DNA of 64,000 bases from Deltaproteobacteria bacterium GWB2_55_19 (lineage in GTDB: Bacteria > Desulfobacterota > GWC2-55-46): contig MGPQ01000005.1 in the NCBI GenBank assembly GCA_001797465.1, positions 1-64,000 on the forward strand, read 5' to 3'. The position numbers and the translations under genes were made by a program. This document shows positions 45,612 to 53,416 of the stretch, one piece after another; within the stretch, counting starts at the first letter, position 1, and each line of letters begins with the position of its first letter. Below the pieces are notes generated by a model that saw only the letters and a list, made by a program, of their open reading frames with translations, was not told the origin of the DNA and did no database searches.

Positions 45612-46105
45612 CTGAACCTCCTGTTTTTGTAATAAGAGATTTTTGGAATCCGCGCCGCGGCTTTCCCCGCGGCCACACACTTTAAACTCCGGCGGACGTT
45701 TCATTACCGCGCCCGAATTGAGCCCGCCGACACCTTGATGCCTCTATTTTCAAACGCGGCCAGGCCTCTAAACGCTCCCGGCTTTTCATACCGCGCGCCC
45801 GTTCAGGTTGCGCCGCCCCTTTGTTTACGCGGTCTCTGTAATTTAGGGTTTCTTATTCATACAATTTTTTTAAACCATTTGCAAGAACAAAAGTAGATTT
45901 TTTTTTAAAACGTCCATCGGGAAAACCGGCGCGCCAGGCCTCGAAAAAACCTCTTTCCATGATACGGTCCGAGCCATACCCCGCGCGCGAGAAAAATCCC
46001 GGCGCCTATTTTAATTTTCATTGACACATCACCCAACGAATGATAATAATGTCTATTACGCCCCCGGCGGCAGTCAGGATTGTTGCAGGGCGGCTTCGAC
46101 AATGC
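45612..46105. other. 494-base spacer between HU and tRNA-Ala, no gene seen
   Basis: The region drops in GC around 45840-45910 (T- and A-rich runs), which probably holds the HU promoter. No reading frame with support is present. Confidence 0.5.
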
Positions 46106-46181
46106 GGGGCAGTAGCTCAGTTGGGAGAGCGCAAGGCTGGCAGTCTTGAGGTCAGGGGTTCGATCCCCCTCTGCTCCACCA
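46106..46181 (+). tRNA. tRNA-Ala (anticodon GGC)
   Basis: The 76 bases fold as a cloverleaf. The acceptor GGGGCAG pairs with CTGCTCC and the D arm is GCTCAGTTGGGAGAGC. The anticodon stem CAAGG/TCTTG encloses loop CTGGCAG, giving anticodon GGC. The T arm is CAGGGGTTCGATCCCCCT and CCA is encoded. The recombinase gene starts 15 bases past its end, so its 3' half is the probable attachment site of the element. Confidence 0.95.
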
Positions 46182-46195
46182 AGAAAACCAAGGGG

Positions 46196-47299
46196 TTACG
46201 CGTTAAGCGTAGCCCCTTTTTCATTGGACTGTTGCAAAACTGTTGCAACTTTATCCAGCACCTCTACCCCATCCCTCAAGCTCTCCGGATAATGATGCGA
46301 ATACCTCTGCGTCATTTTGATATCCTTATGTCCCAGAAGCTTCGCTATCTTGTAGAGGTCTACTCCTGCCTGAGCAAGCCTTGTGGCAAAGGTATGTCTG
46401 AGGTCATGGAATCTGAAATCCTCTATCTTGGCGCGATCCACAACATTGTAAAACGCCCTAAGGAGATTCCTTCTTAAAATCTTCGAGCCAGCCTCGCTTG
46501 CAAAGACATAACTGTTTCTGATATGCCTTACCTTTGCCTTCTCCTTCAGAAGCTCGAAGGCTTTCTGGTTCAAGGGTATGGTTCTCTTTTCGCCGTTCTT
46601 GGACCTCACAACGGTGACGGTCTTTCTGAAAAGGTCAACATCAGGCCACTCAAGAGAAAGGATTTCATCCTGGCGCATCCCGGTGCTAAGGGCAAAGACA
46701 ACTATCTCCTGCAGCCAATAGCGCGGCTCTGTCTTGTTTTCCTTTAGCGTGGGATGAAGGACGCATTTCTCTATCAACTTCTTCTCCTCATTCACAGTCA
46801 GCCATCTGTCCCTTTCATTCCTGACCTTTTCCCTTGAGACCTTTTCAACAGGATTTGTCTGACACCACTCCCACTCCCTTACAGCCAGCTTGAAGGCCTG
46901 ATGCAATAGCGTGCGTCTATGGTTTAAAGAAGCTGCAGCAAGACCCTTTTCCCTGCATTTGGCCCTATAGGCCGATATGAGGCTTGGAGTAACATCCTTC
47001 AAACGCGTGTCCCCAAAAAACTCCTTCATATCCTTCACCATGCAGATATCGTTATTAGCGGTACCGGGTGCCTTATTGGGAGCAGAATGCTCTTTAATAT
47101 ATTTATCCAATAAGTCACCTAAGGTCTTATCTGCTGTGACAGGCTTCTCAAACCACTTGCCTTCAGCTATTTTGGTTACGACCTTTGCTTCAATCTTTTC
47201 GGCAAGTTTTCTATCTTTCACCTTTGTGGACCTTTGTATCCGTTCACCATTGTGGGTAAAACTCATCCACCAGACCCGGCCTCTCTTAAAAAGCCCCAT
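46196..47299 (-). CDS. Tyrosine recombinase (phage/ICE integrase)
   Basis: This 367-residue site-specific recombinase probably integrates the element at the tRNA. An N-terminal Arm-type DNA-binding part (MGLFKRGRVWWMSF) is followed by a SAM-like core-binding domain. The catalytic domain has Arg in STGMRQDEILSLEW, HDLRHTFATRL with His and Arg, LGHKDIKMTQRY and the nucleophilic Tyr in QRYSHH. The ATG before GLFKRG is chosen because GGAGGAGAAGG precedes it; an upstream in-frame ATG has no support. Its stop lies 15 bases from the tRNA, and its 5' end overlaps the excisionase-like gene. Confidence 0.93.
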   Translation of the reverse strand: MGLFKRGRVWWMSFTHNGERIQRSTKVKDRKLAEKIEAKVVTKIAEGKWFEKPVTADKTLGDLLDKYIKEHSAPNKAPGTANNDICMVKDMKEFFGDTRLKDVTPSLISAYRAKCREKGLAAASLNHRRTLLHQAFKLAVREWEWCQTNPVEKVSREKVRNERDRWLTVNEEKKLIEKCVLHPTLKENKTEPRYWLQEIVVFALSTGMRQDEILSLEWPDVDLFRKTVTVVRSKNGEKRTIPLNQKAFELLKEKAKVRHIRNSYVFASEAGSKILRRNLLRAFYNVVDRAKIEDFRFHDLRHTFATRLAQAGVDLYKIAKLLGHKDIKMTQRYSHHYPESLRDGVEVLDKVATVLQQSNEKGATLNA

Positions 47300-47636
47300 C
47301 CTTCTCCTCCTTTCCGAGGCCCTTGGTCGGTCTGACTTTCCGGTGATTAGAGTATACCTTTTTCCCTGTAGTTTCCTCAATAGCTTTCCGCATGATGACA
47401 TCTATATCAATCATGTCATTTTTGTCAAAACTTCTGATAATATCTTTGGCCCTTTTATCGGCGTCAACTATCTTCCTCTGGCCAATCTCCCATGTGTCTA
47501 TATCGGACTTTTTAAACCTGACCAGCCTGCCAAATTTGAAATAAGGGATTTCTCCCCTATTGGCTTTGTTATATAAGGTTTTCTTTTTAATCCCCAGATA
47601 TTCAGATAGTTCGTCAATATTTAAATACCCTTTCAT
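47286..47636 (-). CDS. Excisionase-like helix-turn-helix protein
   Basis: This 116-residue protein begins with a winged helix of the AlpA/excisionase type: NIDELSEYLGIKKKTLYNKA then GEIPYFKFGRLVRFKKSDID. The basic C-terminal half (VRPTKGLGKEEKDGAF) is unique. Such proteins bend DNA at attachment sites and direct the recombinase towards excision. Its end overlaps the recombinase start by 14 bases, so the two are translated from one message. The assignment rests on the domain and position. Confidence 0.85.
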   Translation of the reverse strand: MKGYLNIDELSEYLGIKKKTLYNKANRGEIPYFKFGRLVRFKKSDIDTWEIGQRKIVDADKRAKDIIRSFDKNDMIDIDVIMRKAIEETTGKKVYSNHRKVRPTKGLGKEEKDGAF

Positions 47637-47815
47637 TTAACAATCCCTCTCGGCCTTATAAACATTTTTTCAGCCTTATTCAGATCAAGCGATTCACTTA
47701 TGGGAGATATACTTAAATATTACTTTCACAGGTAATATATCTATACAGGCATTCCTTCTCTTTAAAGTCTTTCCCTCCCTCTCTCAATCTGCTTTTCCCC
47801 TTTCCTGAAACCGCT

Positions 47816-47848
47816 AAAAAAAAGGGGGAGCAAAAATGCTCCCCCTTA
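47816..47848 (-). terminator. Rho-independent terminator of the ParB-like gene
   Basis: The stem AAGGGGGAGCA / TGCTCCCCCTT is followed on the minus strand by eight T, 36 bases past the stop. Confidence 0.9.
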
Positions 47849-47883
47849 CCTGCCATTGTTGTATAAAACAACTTATTTGAATA

Positions 47884-49053
47884 TCAGGCGATGTCTTTGA
47901 CTATATTGGCAGTCTCGGACAACACCTCCTGTATCTCCGCCAAAAATTTTTTAATCTGTTTTTTCTTCTCAGCGCCGATCTCCTTCAGCGTGAAATTGCG
48001 CCCTAACATCAGTTCATTGAACGTCCGTAGGTCCTCACGAACGCCCTCAAACTTATGGATAGTCTTGTCGATATCCGTGGCCTGCTCCAGCAATTCCTTG
48101 AAGGTCGAAAGCTTTTCCTCATAATGACGATTTTCATCCACAAGGTCTTTCTTCTGTCGCTCCAAGGCCTTTATAGCATCCTTTTTTTCCTCCAGTTGCG
48201 CCTGAAGGCTTTTGTAGCTTTCGTTAGCCTTCTCAAGGTTGTTCTTGGCATGCTTGATTTCATCCGCGTACTGCTTGGCCACCTCTTTCTCTATTTTCTT
48301 TATCACCTTATCCCTATCTTCAGGGTCATCAGGAATGACAAGCTTTTTGCTCTCCTGTAAAGCCTGAACTTGAGCTTTGGCCTCTTCTGCAAAGCTCTTG
48401 AGTCTTTGCTCGAACTCCTTTTCCTTAGCCTTAATCTGCTGTCTGGCCTCTTCCAGCTCTTCCTCTATCTCCTTTTTACTGACATCGAGCTTGTCGAGTT
48501 TTTCGGTCATTTCCTGAACCGCAACATCAACAGCCCCGGCTGAAAAATCCCTAAGCGCCTTCTCCTGTCGATCCTCTGAAAGGTTCGCCCAATCCGAGAT
48601 CAAAGCAACCTCCTCTTTACGTATCTCGGGGTTCTTCAGCATGCTCGATGCTTTATCTCTCAATGCAGGAATAAGACGATCCAGCAGAGAGTGAGGGGCT
48701 ATTGCTAACAATGCGTCCTTCTCTTTTTCGTAGTGCTTTCTCTGTTTTACATCCATGTGCCTACGGCAAAGTTCAGTCTCATATGGGATCACAGCGGTGT
48801 ATAACGCAGGATCCGCAAGGGAGCATTCTACCGCCGTATAGCCGAGTTCCCTCAGCACCCCTAATCTGGTCCGGCCATCGAGAACTTCGAATGTATCATC
48901 AGGCAGATCCCTGACGAGAAGAGGATAGAGAAGACCTAACGCTATGACGCTTCGTTTCAGCCTTTCTACATCTTCAGACCCTACCGGCTCAATCGGTTGA
49001 CCAGTTATGACAAGTTTGTCGATCTCGATCAAAATCGTTTTGCCTTTTTCCAT
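47884..49053 (-). CDS. ParB-like nuclease-fold protein with long coiled coil
   Basis: This 389-residue cytosolic protein has a ParB/Srx-type N-terminal domain (about 5-110) with IEIDKLVITGQPIEPVGSED and the phosphate-binding block EVLDGRTRLGVLRELG. A helical region follows, then a coiled coil of about 150 residues (EIEEELEEARQQIKAKEKEF through LERQKKDLVDENRHYEEKL). ParB-fold proteins use CTP to load at parS sites or act as nucleases; the coiled coil is unusual for a partition ParB. GGAGGTCT precedes this ATG; a 51-base repeat keeps the frame open upstream, but that extension is artefactual. No parA gene is adjacent. Confidence 0.82.
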   Translation of the reverse strand: MEKGKTILIEIDKLVITGQPIEPVGSEDVERLKRSVIALGLLYPLLVRDLPDDTFEVLDGRTRLGVLRELGYTAVECSLADPALYTAVIPYETELCRRHMDVKQRKHYEKEKDALLAIAPHSLLDRLIPALRDKASSMLKNPEIRKEEVALISDWANLSEDRQEKALRDFSAGAVDVAVQEMTEKLDKLDVSKKEIEEELEEARQQIKAKEKEFEQRLKSFAEEAKAQVQALQESKKLVIPDDPEDRDKVIKKIEKEVAKQYADEIKHAKNNLEKANESYKSLQAQLEEKKDAIKALERQKKDLVDENRHYEEKLSTFKELLEQATDIDKTIHKFEGVREDLRTFNELMLGRNFTLKEIGAEKKKQIKKFLAEIQEVLSETANIVKDIA

Positions 49054-49112
49054 TATTTTGAGACCTCCTTTTAGGTTTTGACCCTCTAAAGCGAAAATGA
49101 ATCGTATTTTTA

Positions 49113-49233
49113 GTAACCGGGTGACTCCAAACGGACATCCTTCATAACTCGTGTCCGCTTTTGGTAACCGGGTGACGCCAAACGGACATCCTTCATAACT
49201 CATGTCCGCTTTTGGTAACCAGGTGACGCCAAA
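49113..49233. repeat. 51-base tandem repeat, two full copies plus a partial copy
   Basis: Units start at 49113, 49164 and 49215 (each beginning GTAACC) and differ at only a few bases. The third, partial unit lies inside the 3' end of the upstream gene and codes for its last residues (ASPGYQKRT). The period is 17 codons, so the minus-strand frame stays open through all copies. It separates that gene from parB. Confidence 0.9.
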
Positions 49234-49940
49234 AACTTGATTTTTTCGAACCTTTCCAGTAATTCGCCGGAAAGATCGACATTGTCTTCCAATAGTTTTT
49301 CTATTACCTCATCAATACAGGAGCTGATTTTTCTCAGAGCCTCTTGTTCCTGATGAAAAGCTTGCTGTATCATATAATTCGACACCTGATTCTCCGAAAT
49401 CAGGCCTCGGTTCTCTTTTTGCAGTTTTCCCTCTTTTGCCAGTCGTCTTATATGTCGAGAGCTCATTCCGAGTTTTCTGGCGGCTTCATCGGTGCGAAAC
49501 GTCTTCCTTTCGTAAAGCTCGTCCCTTACGAGTCCAAGAAAATCGACCACGTAATCCTTGACTGAAAGGGTTTCTATAGCTGGTATGCCGCCCTCAAGTT
49601 TCACTTTAAGATACCCCTCCATCCTTTCAGCTACGCCGAGCTCACCGCAACTTCTTATTGACTGCATCATCGCTATGTATGTTTTTGGATCGGAATCCTT
49701 TGAGACTTCTTCAAAAGATTTTCTCCACTTCTTGTATGCCGTTTTTTTTGAATACCCGGCTTTTCTGATCAACCTGACATACTCGCGGCGAGAGAGAATA
49801 TCATTAAGATGGAGATAATCTATCTCCTGTTGCGACAGCCCATACCTCAAAACATCTTGATATGTGACTTTCTTGCAGAGCAATTTATCGAGTAGTTCTT
49901 TTCTGAATTGAGCGCTTTGCACCACAGTAGCGGTACTCAT
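49200..49940 (-). CDS. Element-encoded helix-turn-helix protein, unknown family
   Basis: This 246-residue protein lies upstream of the ParB-like gene. A helix-turn-helix of the excisionase/MerR type is at about 150-195 (TDEAARKLGMSSRHIRRLAK, then GLISENQVSNYM). The N-terminal half (LDKLLCKKVTYQDVLRYGLS) is helical and unrecognised. A cysteine pair, SCGE and SSCIDE, is not in a metal pattern. It could regulate or act in partition with ParB. Its last residues are encoded by a repeat unit that is then duplicated outside the gene. No enzyme motif is seen. Confidence 0.72.
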   Translation of the reverse strand: MSTATVVQSAQFRKELLDKLLCKKVTYQDVLRYGLSQQEIDYLHLNDILSRREYVRLIRKAGYSKKTAYKKWRKSFEEVSKDSDPKTYIAMMQSIRSCGELGVAERMEGYLKVKLEGGIPAIETLSVKDYVVDFLGLVRDELYERKTFRTDEAARKLGMSSRHIRRLAKEGKLQKENRGLISENQVSNYMIQQAFHQEQEALRKISSCIDEVIEKLLEDNVDLSGELLERFEKIKFLASPGYQKRT

Positions 49941-49990
49941 TAACTTTCACCTCGCTATGTGCCGTGGCTCCTTACTGAGGAATTGGTATT

Positions 49991-50467
49991 TCACTCCTCC
50001 TCCTTGGCCATATCTTCGAGCCAGTCACCATTTTTGTCAGCGTCTTTTTTCGCCATATCCACAAACGCGCGCTTGCTGCGAACCGTATGGGCCGATGGCA
50101 GATCCTTCTTACGCCTGGCGTACTCACTGCCGTGCAACGATTTCACGTGCTTCCCATCCGCGTCGTATACGTCATAGATTACACGGTCGGTATCAACGGC
50201 GAGCTGGAAATGCTTCTGGAGATACCAGTATGCGTAAGTCTCCAACTTCATTTGACTGCTTTTGCCTTTCCTGTACTTCGCAACGGCGGACATCAAAGCG
50301 ATGAACGCCTGCTGCTTCAGATCATCGAGGCTCGTATCGTCGAACCTCATTATCCGGCGCGCAAGCTTGTTAATGGCCGGCTCCATCCTCTCATACAGGG
50401 TCTGCACGTCTCGCCATGAATCCTTCTCTTCCATTGCCTTTTCCCGTCGTTTCTTCTTTACATGCAT
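49991..50467 (-). CDS. Sigma-70 region-2-like protein lacking region 4
   Basis: This 158-residue protein contains one recognisable domain, similar to sigma factor region 2: DDTSLDDLKQQAFIALMSAV then KLETYAYWYLQKHFQLAVDT (about 45-105). It continues into a charged tail with no region 4 helix-turn-helix for the -35 element. A sigma-like factor reduced to region 2 could bind core polymerase or another sigma, or act on -10 elements only. AAAGGAGGGC precedes the chosen ATG. It is divergent from the NusA-like gene across a 286-base gap. Function is inferred from fold only. Confidence 0.7.
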   Translation of the reverse strand: MHVKKKRREKAMEEKDSWRDVQTLYERMEPAINKLARRIMRFDDTSLDDLKQQAFIALMSAVAKYRKGKSSQMKLETYAYWYLQKHFQLAVDTDRVIYDVYDADGKHVKSLHGSEYARRKKDLPSAHTVRSKRAFVDMAKKDADKNGDWLEDMAKEEE

Positions 50468-50624
50468 TTTGCCCTCCTTTTTTTGTATTACCTCCAAAAA
50501 CGTAATTACCCTCTCACTACCTCTCTTCGATGTTTCTTATTTAAAATTCAACTAATTATTTAAATATGTTAATAGCCTGTACTTTCGTACGGGTCTAATT
50601 TCAAGATGATGAAAAACAAAAAAG

Positions 50625-50650
50625 CCGCCAAGGAAAACCTCGCGGCTTCG
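50625..50650 (-). terminator. Possible minus-strand terminator in the divergent gap
   Basis: AAGCCGCGAGG / CCTTGGCGGCTT forms a hairpin followed on the minus strand by TTTTTTG. No minus-strand gene ends at it, so it may stop antisense transcription. Confidence 0.4.
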
Positions 50651-50753
50651 TTTGAAGACATACTCAAAAGACTCTGTTTATCAATTACGTCCGTACGCTC
50701 GTCGGCAGTCGAAGGTAATAGATAGATGGATTCTTTACCTGGGGCTATAGAAC

Positions 50754-51383
50754 GTGCAGATAGGACACTTGGTCAATTTTTTCGTGGTCAAAGCGATGGC
50801 AGACTACGACTCGTACCTCGTATGTCTTCAGGGTGGGGAGTTGCTCGCGTTACTGCCCAGGAAATACGCGAACCGTCTCTACAAGGTAGGGGAAGCGGGG
50901 TGGGCGGCGGTCTTCGAGATCAAGGGGGCAAGAATAAACCTCTCCCAAAAATCTCCCCAGTACATCAGGAAAATCCTCGAGTACCTCACCGCTCCCCTTA
51001 TTCAGGAAAAAAAGATCAGGTTCAAGAAAGTGGCCCTAGTCGCCGGTGCCCCGTTTTGCAAGGTGGCAGTAGCGGTAGACAACGAAATGTCACAGAAAGA
51101 CCTAGTGGAGCTCTGTAAACCGTATCTTGCGGACCTCAAGCAATACATCGCCGAGCACGTGACCTTCGTCAAATACTCCGACGATATCGAGAAGTACGTC
51201 GTCAACGCCCTGTCGCCTGGACCGAAAAAAGCAATAAAAAAAGTAATATTCTTTCAGGAATCCAATACCGCCGCGGTCTACGTAAAGTCTTCCAGTCTCG
51301 CCATCTTCTACGGAAGGCACGGACAGAACGTAGCGGCCGCTGCAAAGCTCACGGGGATAACCATCGAAATCAAGGGAGACTAA
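50754..51383 (+). CDS. Miniature NusA-like protein (S1-KH1-KH2)
   Basis: This 209-residue protein has the NusA RNA-binding core without the polymerase-binding N-terminal domain or C-terminal repeats. An S1-like part spans about 5-60 (LVCLQGGELLALLPRKY). A KH1-like part follows, with the NusA linker pattern INLSQKSPQYIRKILEYL, but the GxxG loop of KH1 is missing. KH2 has VNALSPGPKKAIKKV and YGRHGQNVAAAAKLTGITIE, close to NusA's IGKxGQNxRLAAxLTGWxIDI. It may bind nascent RNA to change pausing, termination or antitermination of element transcripts. Start is GTG with a weak ribosome site. Confidence 0.75.
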   Translation: MQIGHLVNFFVVKAMADYDSYLVCLQGGELLALLPRKYANRLYKVGEAGWAAVFEIKGARINLSQKSPQYIRKILEYLTAPLIQEKKIRFKKVALVAGAPFCKVAVAVDNEMSQKDLVELCKPYLADLKQYIAEHVTFVKYSDDIEKYVVNALSPGPKKAIKKVIFFQESNTAAVYVKSSSLAIFYGRHGQNVAAAAKLTGITIEIKGD

Positions 51384-51537
51384 AGAAGAATGAAGAACAC
51401 CACAGGATGACCCCGATCACGGTAATACCAATAAGGGTCCGGTGATTCCGGGTAATTCCTGCTCGATAAGTCCCAGCCCTATTGGCGAAGGGATATCGCC
51501 AACCGAAATATCCCATCCTCTAAAAAGAGGAAAAAAA

Positions 51538-51563
51538 GCCCTGCCTGGAGCGGCAGGCAGGGC
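51538..51563 (+). terminator. Strong hairpin between the NusA-like gene and the next genes
   Basis: A nine-pair GC stem (GCCCTGCCT / AGGCAGGGC) is followed by ACTAATTTTC. It stands about 155 bases past the NusA-like gene and 28 before the next start, so it could be a terminator or attenuator. Confidence 0.55.
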
Positions 51564-51591
51564 ACTAATTTTCAACGGAAGGGAATTTTTC

Positions 51592-51783
51592 ATGAGAAAC
51601 AGCTGTAAAACCGACAAATCGCTCAAGCCGTTCAGGGTAGGCGCCTCATCTCGTACAATCTATGCAAAGGACGCGCTACACGCAATGGAGATATATCGCA
51701 AGAGACTCAAGGGCGTCAGAAAACACGGGATCATACAGGTAGTCCCGCTACAACCCAAAAAAGAAAAGGGAGAAATATTATGA
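51592..51783 (+). CDS. 63-residue unknown protein
   Basis: This short basic protein has the middle block RTIYAKDALHAMEIYRKRLK and a strand-like end (KHGIIQVVPLQPKK). The ATG is chosen because GGAAGGG lies just before it; the longer open frame upstream crosses the hairpin and is unlikely. Its stop overlaps the next ATG by four bases (ATGA), so the two genes are coupled. It is cytosolic. I do not recognise the family. The arrangement suggests a small partner of the 259-residue protein that follows. Confidence 0.6.
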   Translation: MRNSCKTDKSLKPFRVGASSRTIYAKDALHAMEIYRKRLKGVRKHGIIQVVPLQPKKEKGEIL

Positions 51784-52559
51784 CCGAAGAAAAAAGAAGA
51801 TGGAAAGAAAAGACACCGGCAGAGATAGAGATACTCAAGGCGAAGGCGCAGAAACGGCGCGAAAAAAACCTCCGAATAATAACCGAACATATAGATTCGG
51901 TGTGTATTATTCCGGCTGATAAACCGGCATCGGCGAGGTACGCACTCGTTGATATGATTTTAAACGCCGACAAGATGGTCTCTTTACTCAAAAGACAGGT
52001 CGGCTTCAATCTATCGTTTGATATAGCCAGGAATCTCCTTGAAAACCTCAATGACTTCATTGATCATCTCTGGGCTAATGTCATCAAAACCTCGCCCCAT
52101 CTCTATTCCTTCAACAAAAGACATTGGCGCGAGCTCAACGACACAATAGACATAAAGCTGAAACTCGTGGAGGGTAGGAATTTCGTCAATGTTATTGACC
52201 CACGAAGCGAGGAAATAGGGCAGATTGCCATCGCCGTAAAAATCCTGGAAAATCACATACTCTACGTCCGGACAACAGGGTCGTTCGATAAGATGGAAGA
52301 GACCATCAACATCTATCGGAACACTATTGAGGAATTCGACTCCTTTCTGATCGGCCTCGCGAAGACGATAAAATTCGATTACAGGTCTTCCCTCAAAAAA
52401 CACGAATTCGGAGAGGATGGGCAGAAAACGGACAGAACAGCCTGGCCTCTCCTCTCCGAGGAAACAACGGAAGCAACAAACTCCGTGGAACAAGCGGAAA
52501 AAGAGGAAAAGGCCGACCCGAAGAAAAGGCGGAAAATGGTGTTACCGGGCTCGACATAG
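51780..52559 (+). CDS. Unknown helical protein, 259 residues
   Basis: This soluble, mostly helical, charged protein is coupled to the 63-residue gene upstream. The N terminus is strongly charged (TEEKRRWKEKTPAEIEILKA). The middle carries patterns such as NLSFDIARNLLENLNDFIDH and NHILYVRTTGSFDKMEETIN, and the C-terminal 45 residues are acidic then basic and probably unstructured. No enzymatic motif, signal or membrane helix is seen. It ends before a hairpin. The family is unknown. Confidence 0.65.
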   Translation: MTEEKRRWKEKTPAEIEILKAKAQKRREKNLRIITEHIDSVCIIPADKPASARYALVDMILNADKMVSLLKRQVGFNLSFDIARNLLENLNDFIDHLWANVIKTSPHLYSFNKRHWRELNDTIDIKLKLVEGRNFVNVIDPRSEEIGQIAIAVKILENHILYVRTTGSFDKMEETINIYRNTIEEFDSFLIGLAKTIKFDYRSSLKKHEFGEDGQKTDRTAWPLLSEETTEATNSVEQAEKEEKADPKKRRKMVLPGST

Positions 52560-53059
52560 AATATAACCGGCAACCTTTGAATCTAAAAAACCCCGATTAC
52601 GCTAACAGGTAATCGGGGTTTCTATTTCGGCACCCTAAGCAGGTGACGACCCACAACGCCTCAACATCTGCAGCCACTCTTCCGATTCGTTCTGCCACCA
52701 GTTCTGACAAAAAACTGCAACTCTCATAGTTTTAACATGCTGAAATATCCTTAACAAAATCAGTGGCTTTTTGTTGTGTGCAGGTCGTTTTTTTAGAAAG
52801 CCTTACGGCTATCGATGGCTGAGTAACGGTGCCATGCCCACCTCACATGCCTGTAGAACGCAGCTTGGCATCAGGAAGTCCGGTTACGCCGTAGGACAAA
52901 TAGTGCCCCTTTAAAACTGCGTTCAGGTACCGCGATGCCATTCCGATGGCTGATTTCCTTTCTCCTTGCACCAGCTCGTGACCAAGCTCAACGCCTTGCT
53001 ATGTCGGCTAAATTCAATGGTTGCACCATAGCCTTTCAGGCCCCTGGAATTTTTGCAGT
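52560..53059. other. 500-base spacer, no gene seen
   Basis: Apart from the terminator at 52588-52621, I find no frame with a plausible start and composition. The base composition is closer to AT-balanced than the flanks. It separates the plus-strand unknown genes from the minus-strand conjugation operon. Confidence 0.5.
52588..52621. terminator. Intrinsic terminator after the 259-residue gene
   Basis: A 13-pair stem (AAACCCCGATTAC / GTAATCGGGGTTT) with loop GCTAACAG has an A run on one side and a T-rich flank on the other. It stops the plus-strand unit and perhaps read-through from the right. Confidence 0.75.
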
Positions 53060-53416
53060 TTAAATTTTGTCGTTCTCAGCATAGCACCAGAATACGTTTC
53101 CTTGTTGTAGCCAAAAATGACTCTTGCATCCGACTTTGCGCCACACTGAAGGATAAAGACTTACCGCGCCGTCATCATGCTCCGTAATGGTCCATCGCGG
53201 GCGCTGGTTGTGCATTAATCCCATTTGAAGGACTTCCCCGCACCCGCAAGGGCAAATCATCGCAGCATACCATAGATGATCATTTTCCCCCGCGACATAA
53301 ATCGTCCGTGGATGTAATTGCTCAGGCAAATTCTCTACCTTTATTGCTGTATAGAAAGCTGGTTTGCAGCAAAACCAATTCCAGATTTTATTTAAAACGT
53401 CCACTATCCACTTCAT
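53060..53416 (-). CDS. DUF6527-family zinc protein of the ubiquitin-like operon
   Basis: This 118-residue protein matches the DUF6527 pattern found next to prokaryotic ubiquitin-like/E1 genes: ICPCGCGEVLQMGL (cysteines 55, 57, 59), then PRWTITEHDDGAVSLYPSVW and GCKSHFWLQQGNVFWC (cysteines 97 and 111). These cysteines could hold a zinc ion. The N terminus is hydrophobic and Trp-rich (IVDVLNKIWNWFCCKPAF) and may contact a membrane or partner. Its start overlaps the E1 gene by four bases (ATGA). Its activity is unknown. Confidence 0.85.
   Translation of the reverse strand: MKWIVDVLNKIWNWFCCKPAFYTAIKVENLPEQLHPRTIYVAGENDHLWYAAMICPCGCGEVLQMGLMHNQRPRWTITEHDDGAVSLYPSVWRKVGCKSHFWLQQGNVFWCYAENDKI

Noticed and set aside
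45905-46102. 65-codon minus-strand frame before the tRNA, ending in a basic Arg-rich tail
   Set aside because: It has no good ribosome site, no recognisable pattern and lies in a promoter-like, low-GC spacer.
47884-49203. N-terminal extension of the ParB-like protein with two SYEGCPFGVTRL repeats
   Set aside because: It is the translation of the 51-base DNA repeat; a good ribosome site and the homologous start lie at 49053.
52640-53050. Possible small genes in the 500-base gap
   Set aside because: Short frames exist on both strands, but none has a ribosome site or a protein-like composition.
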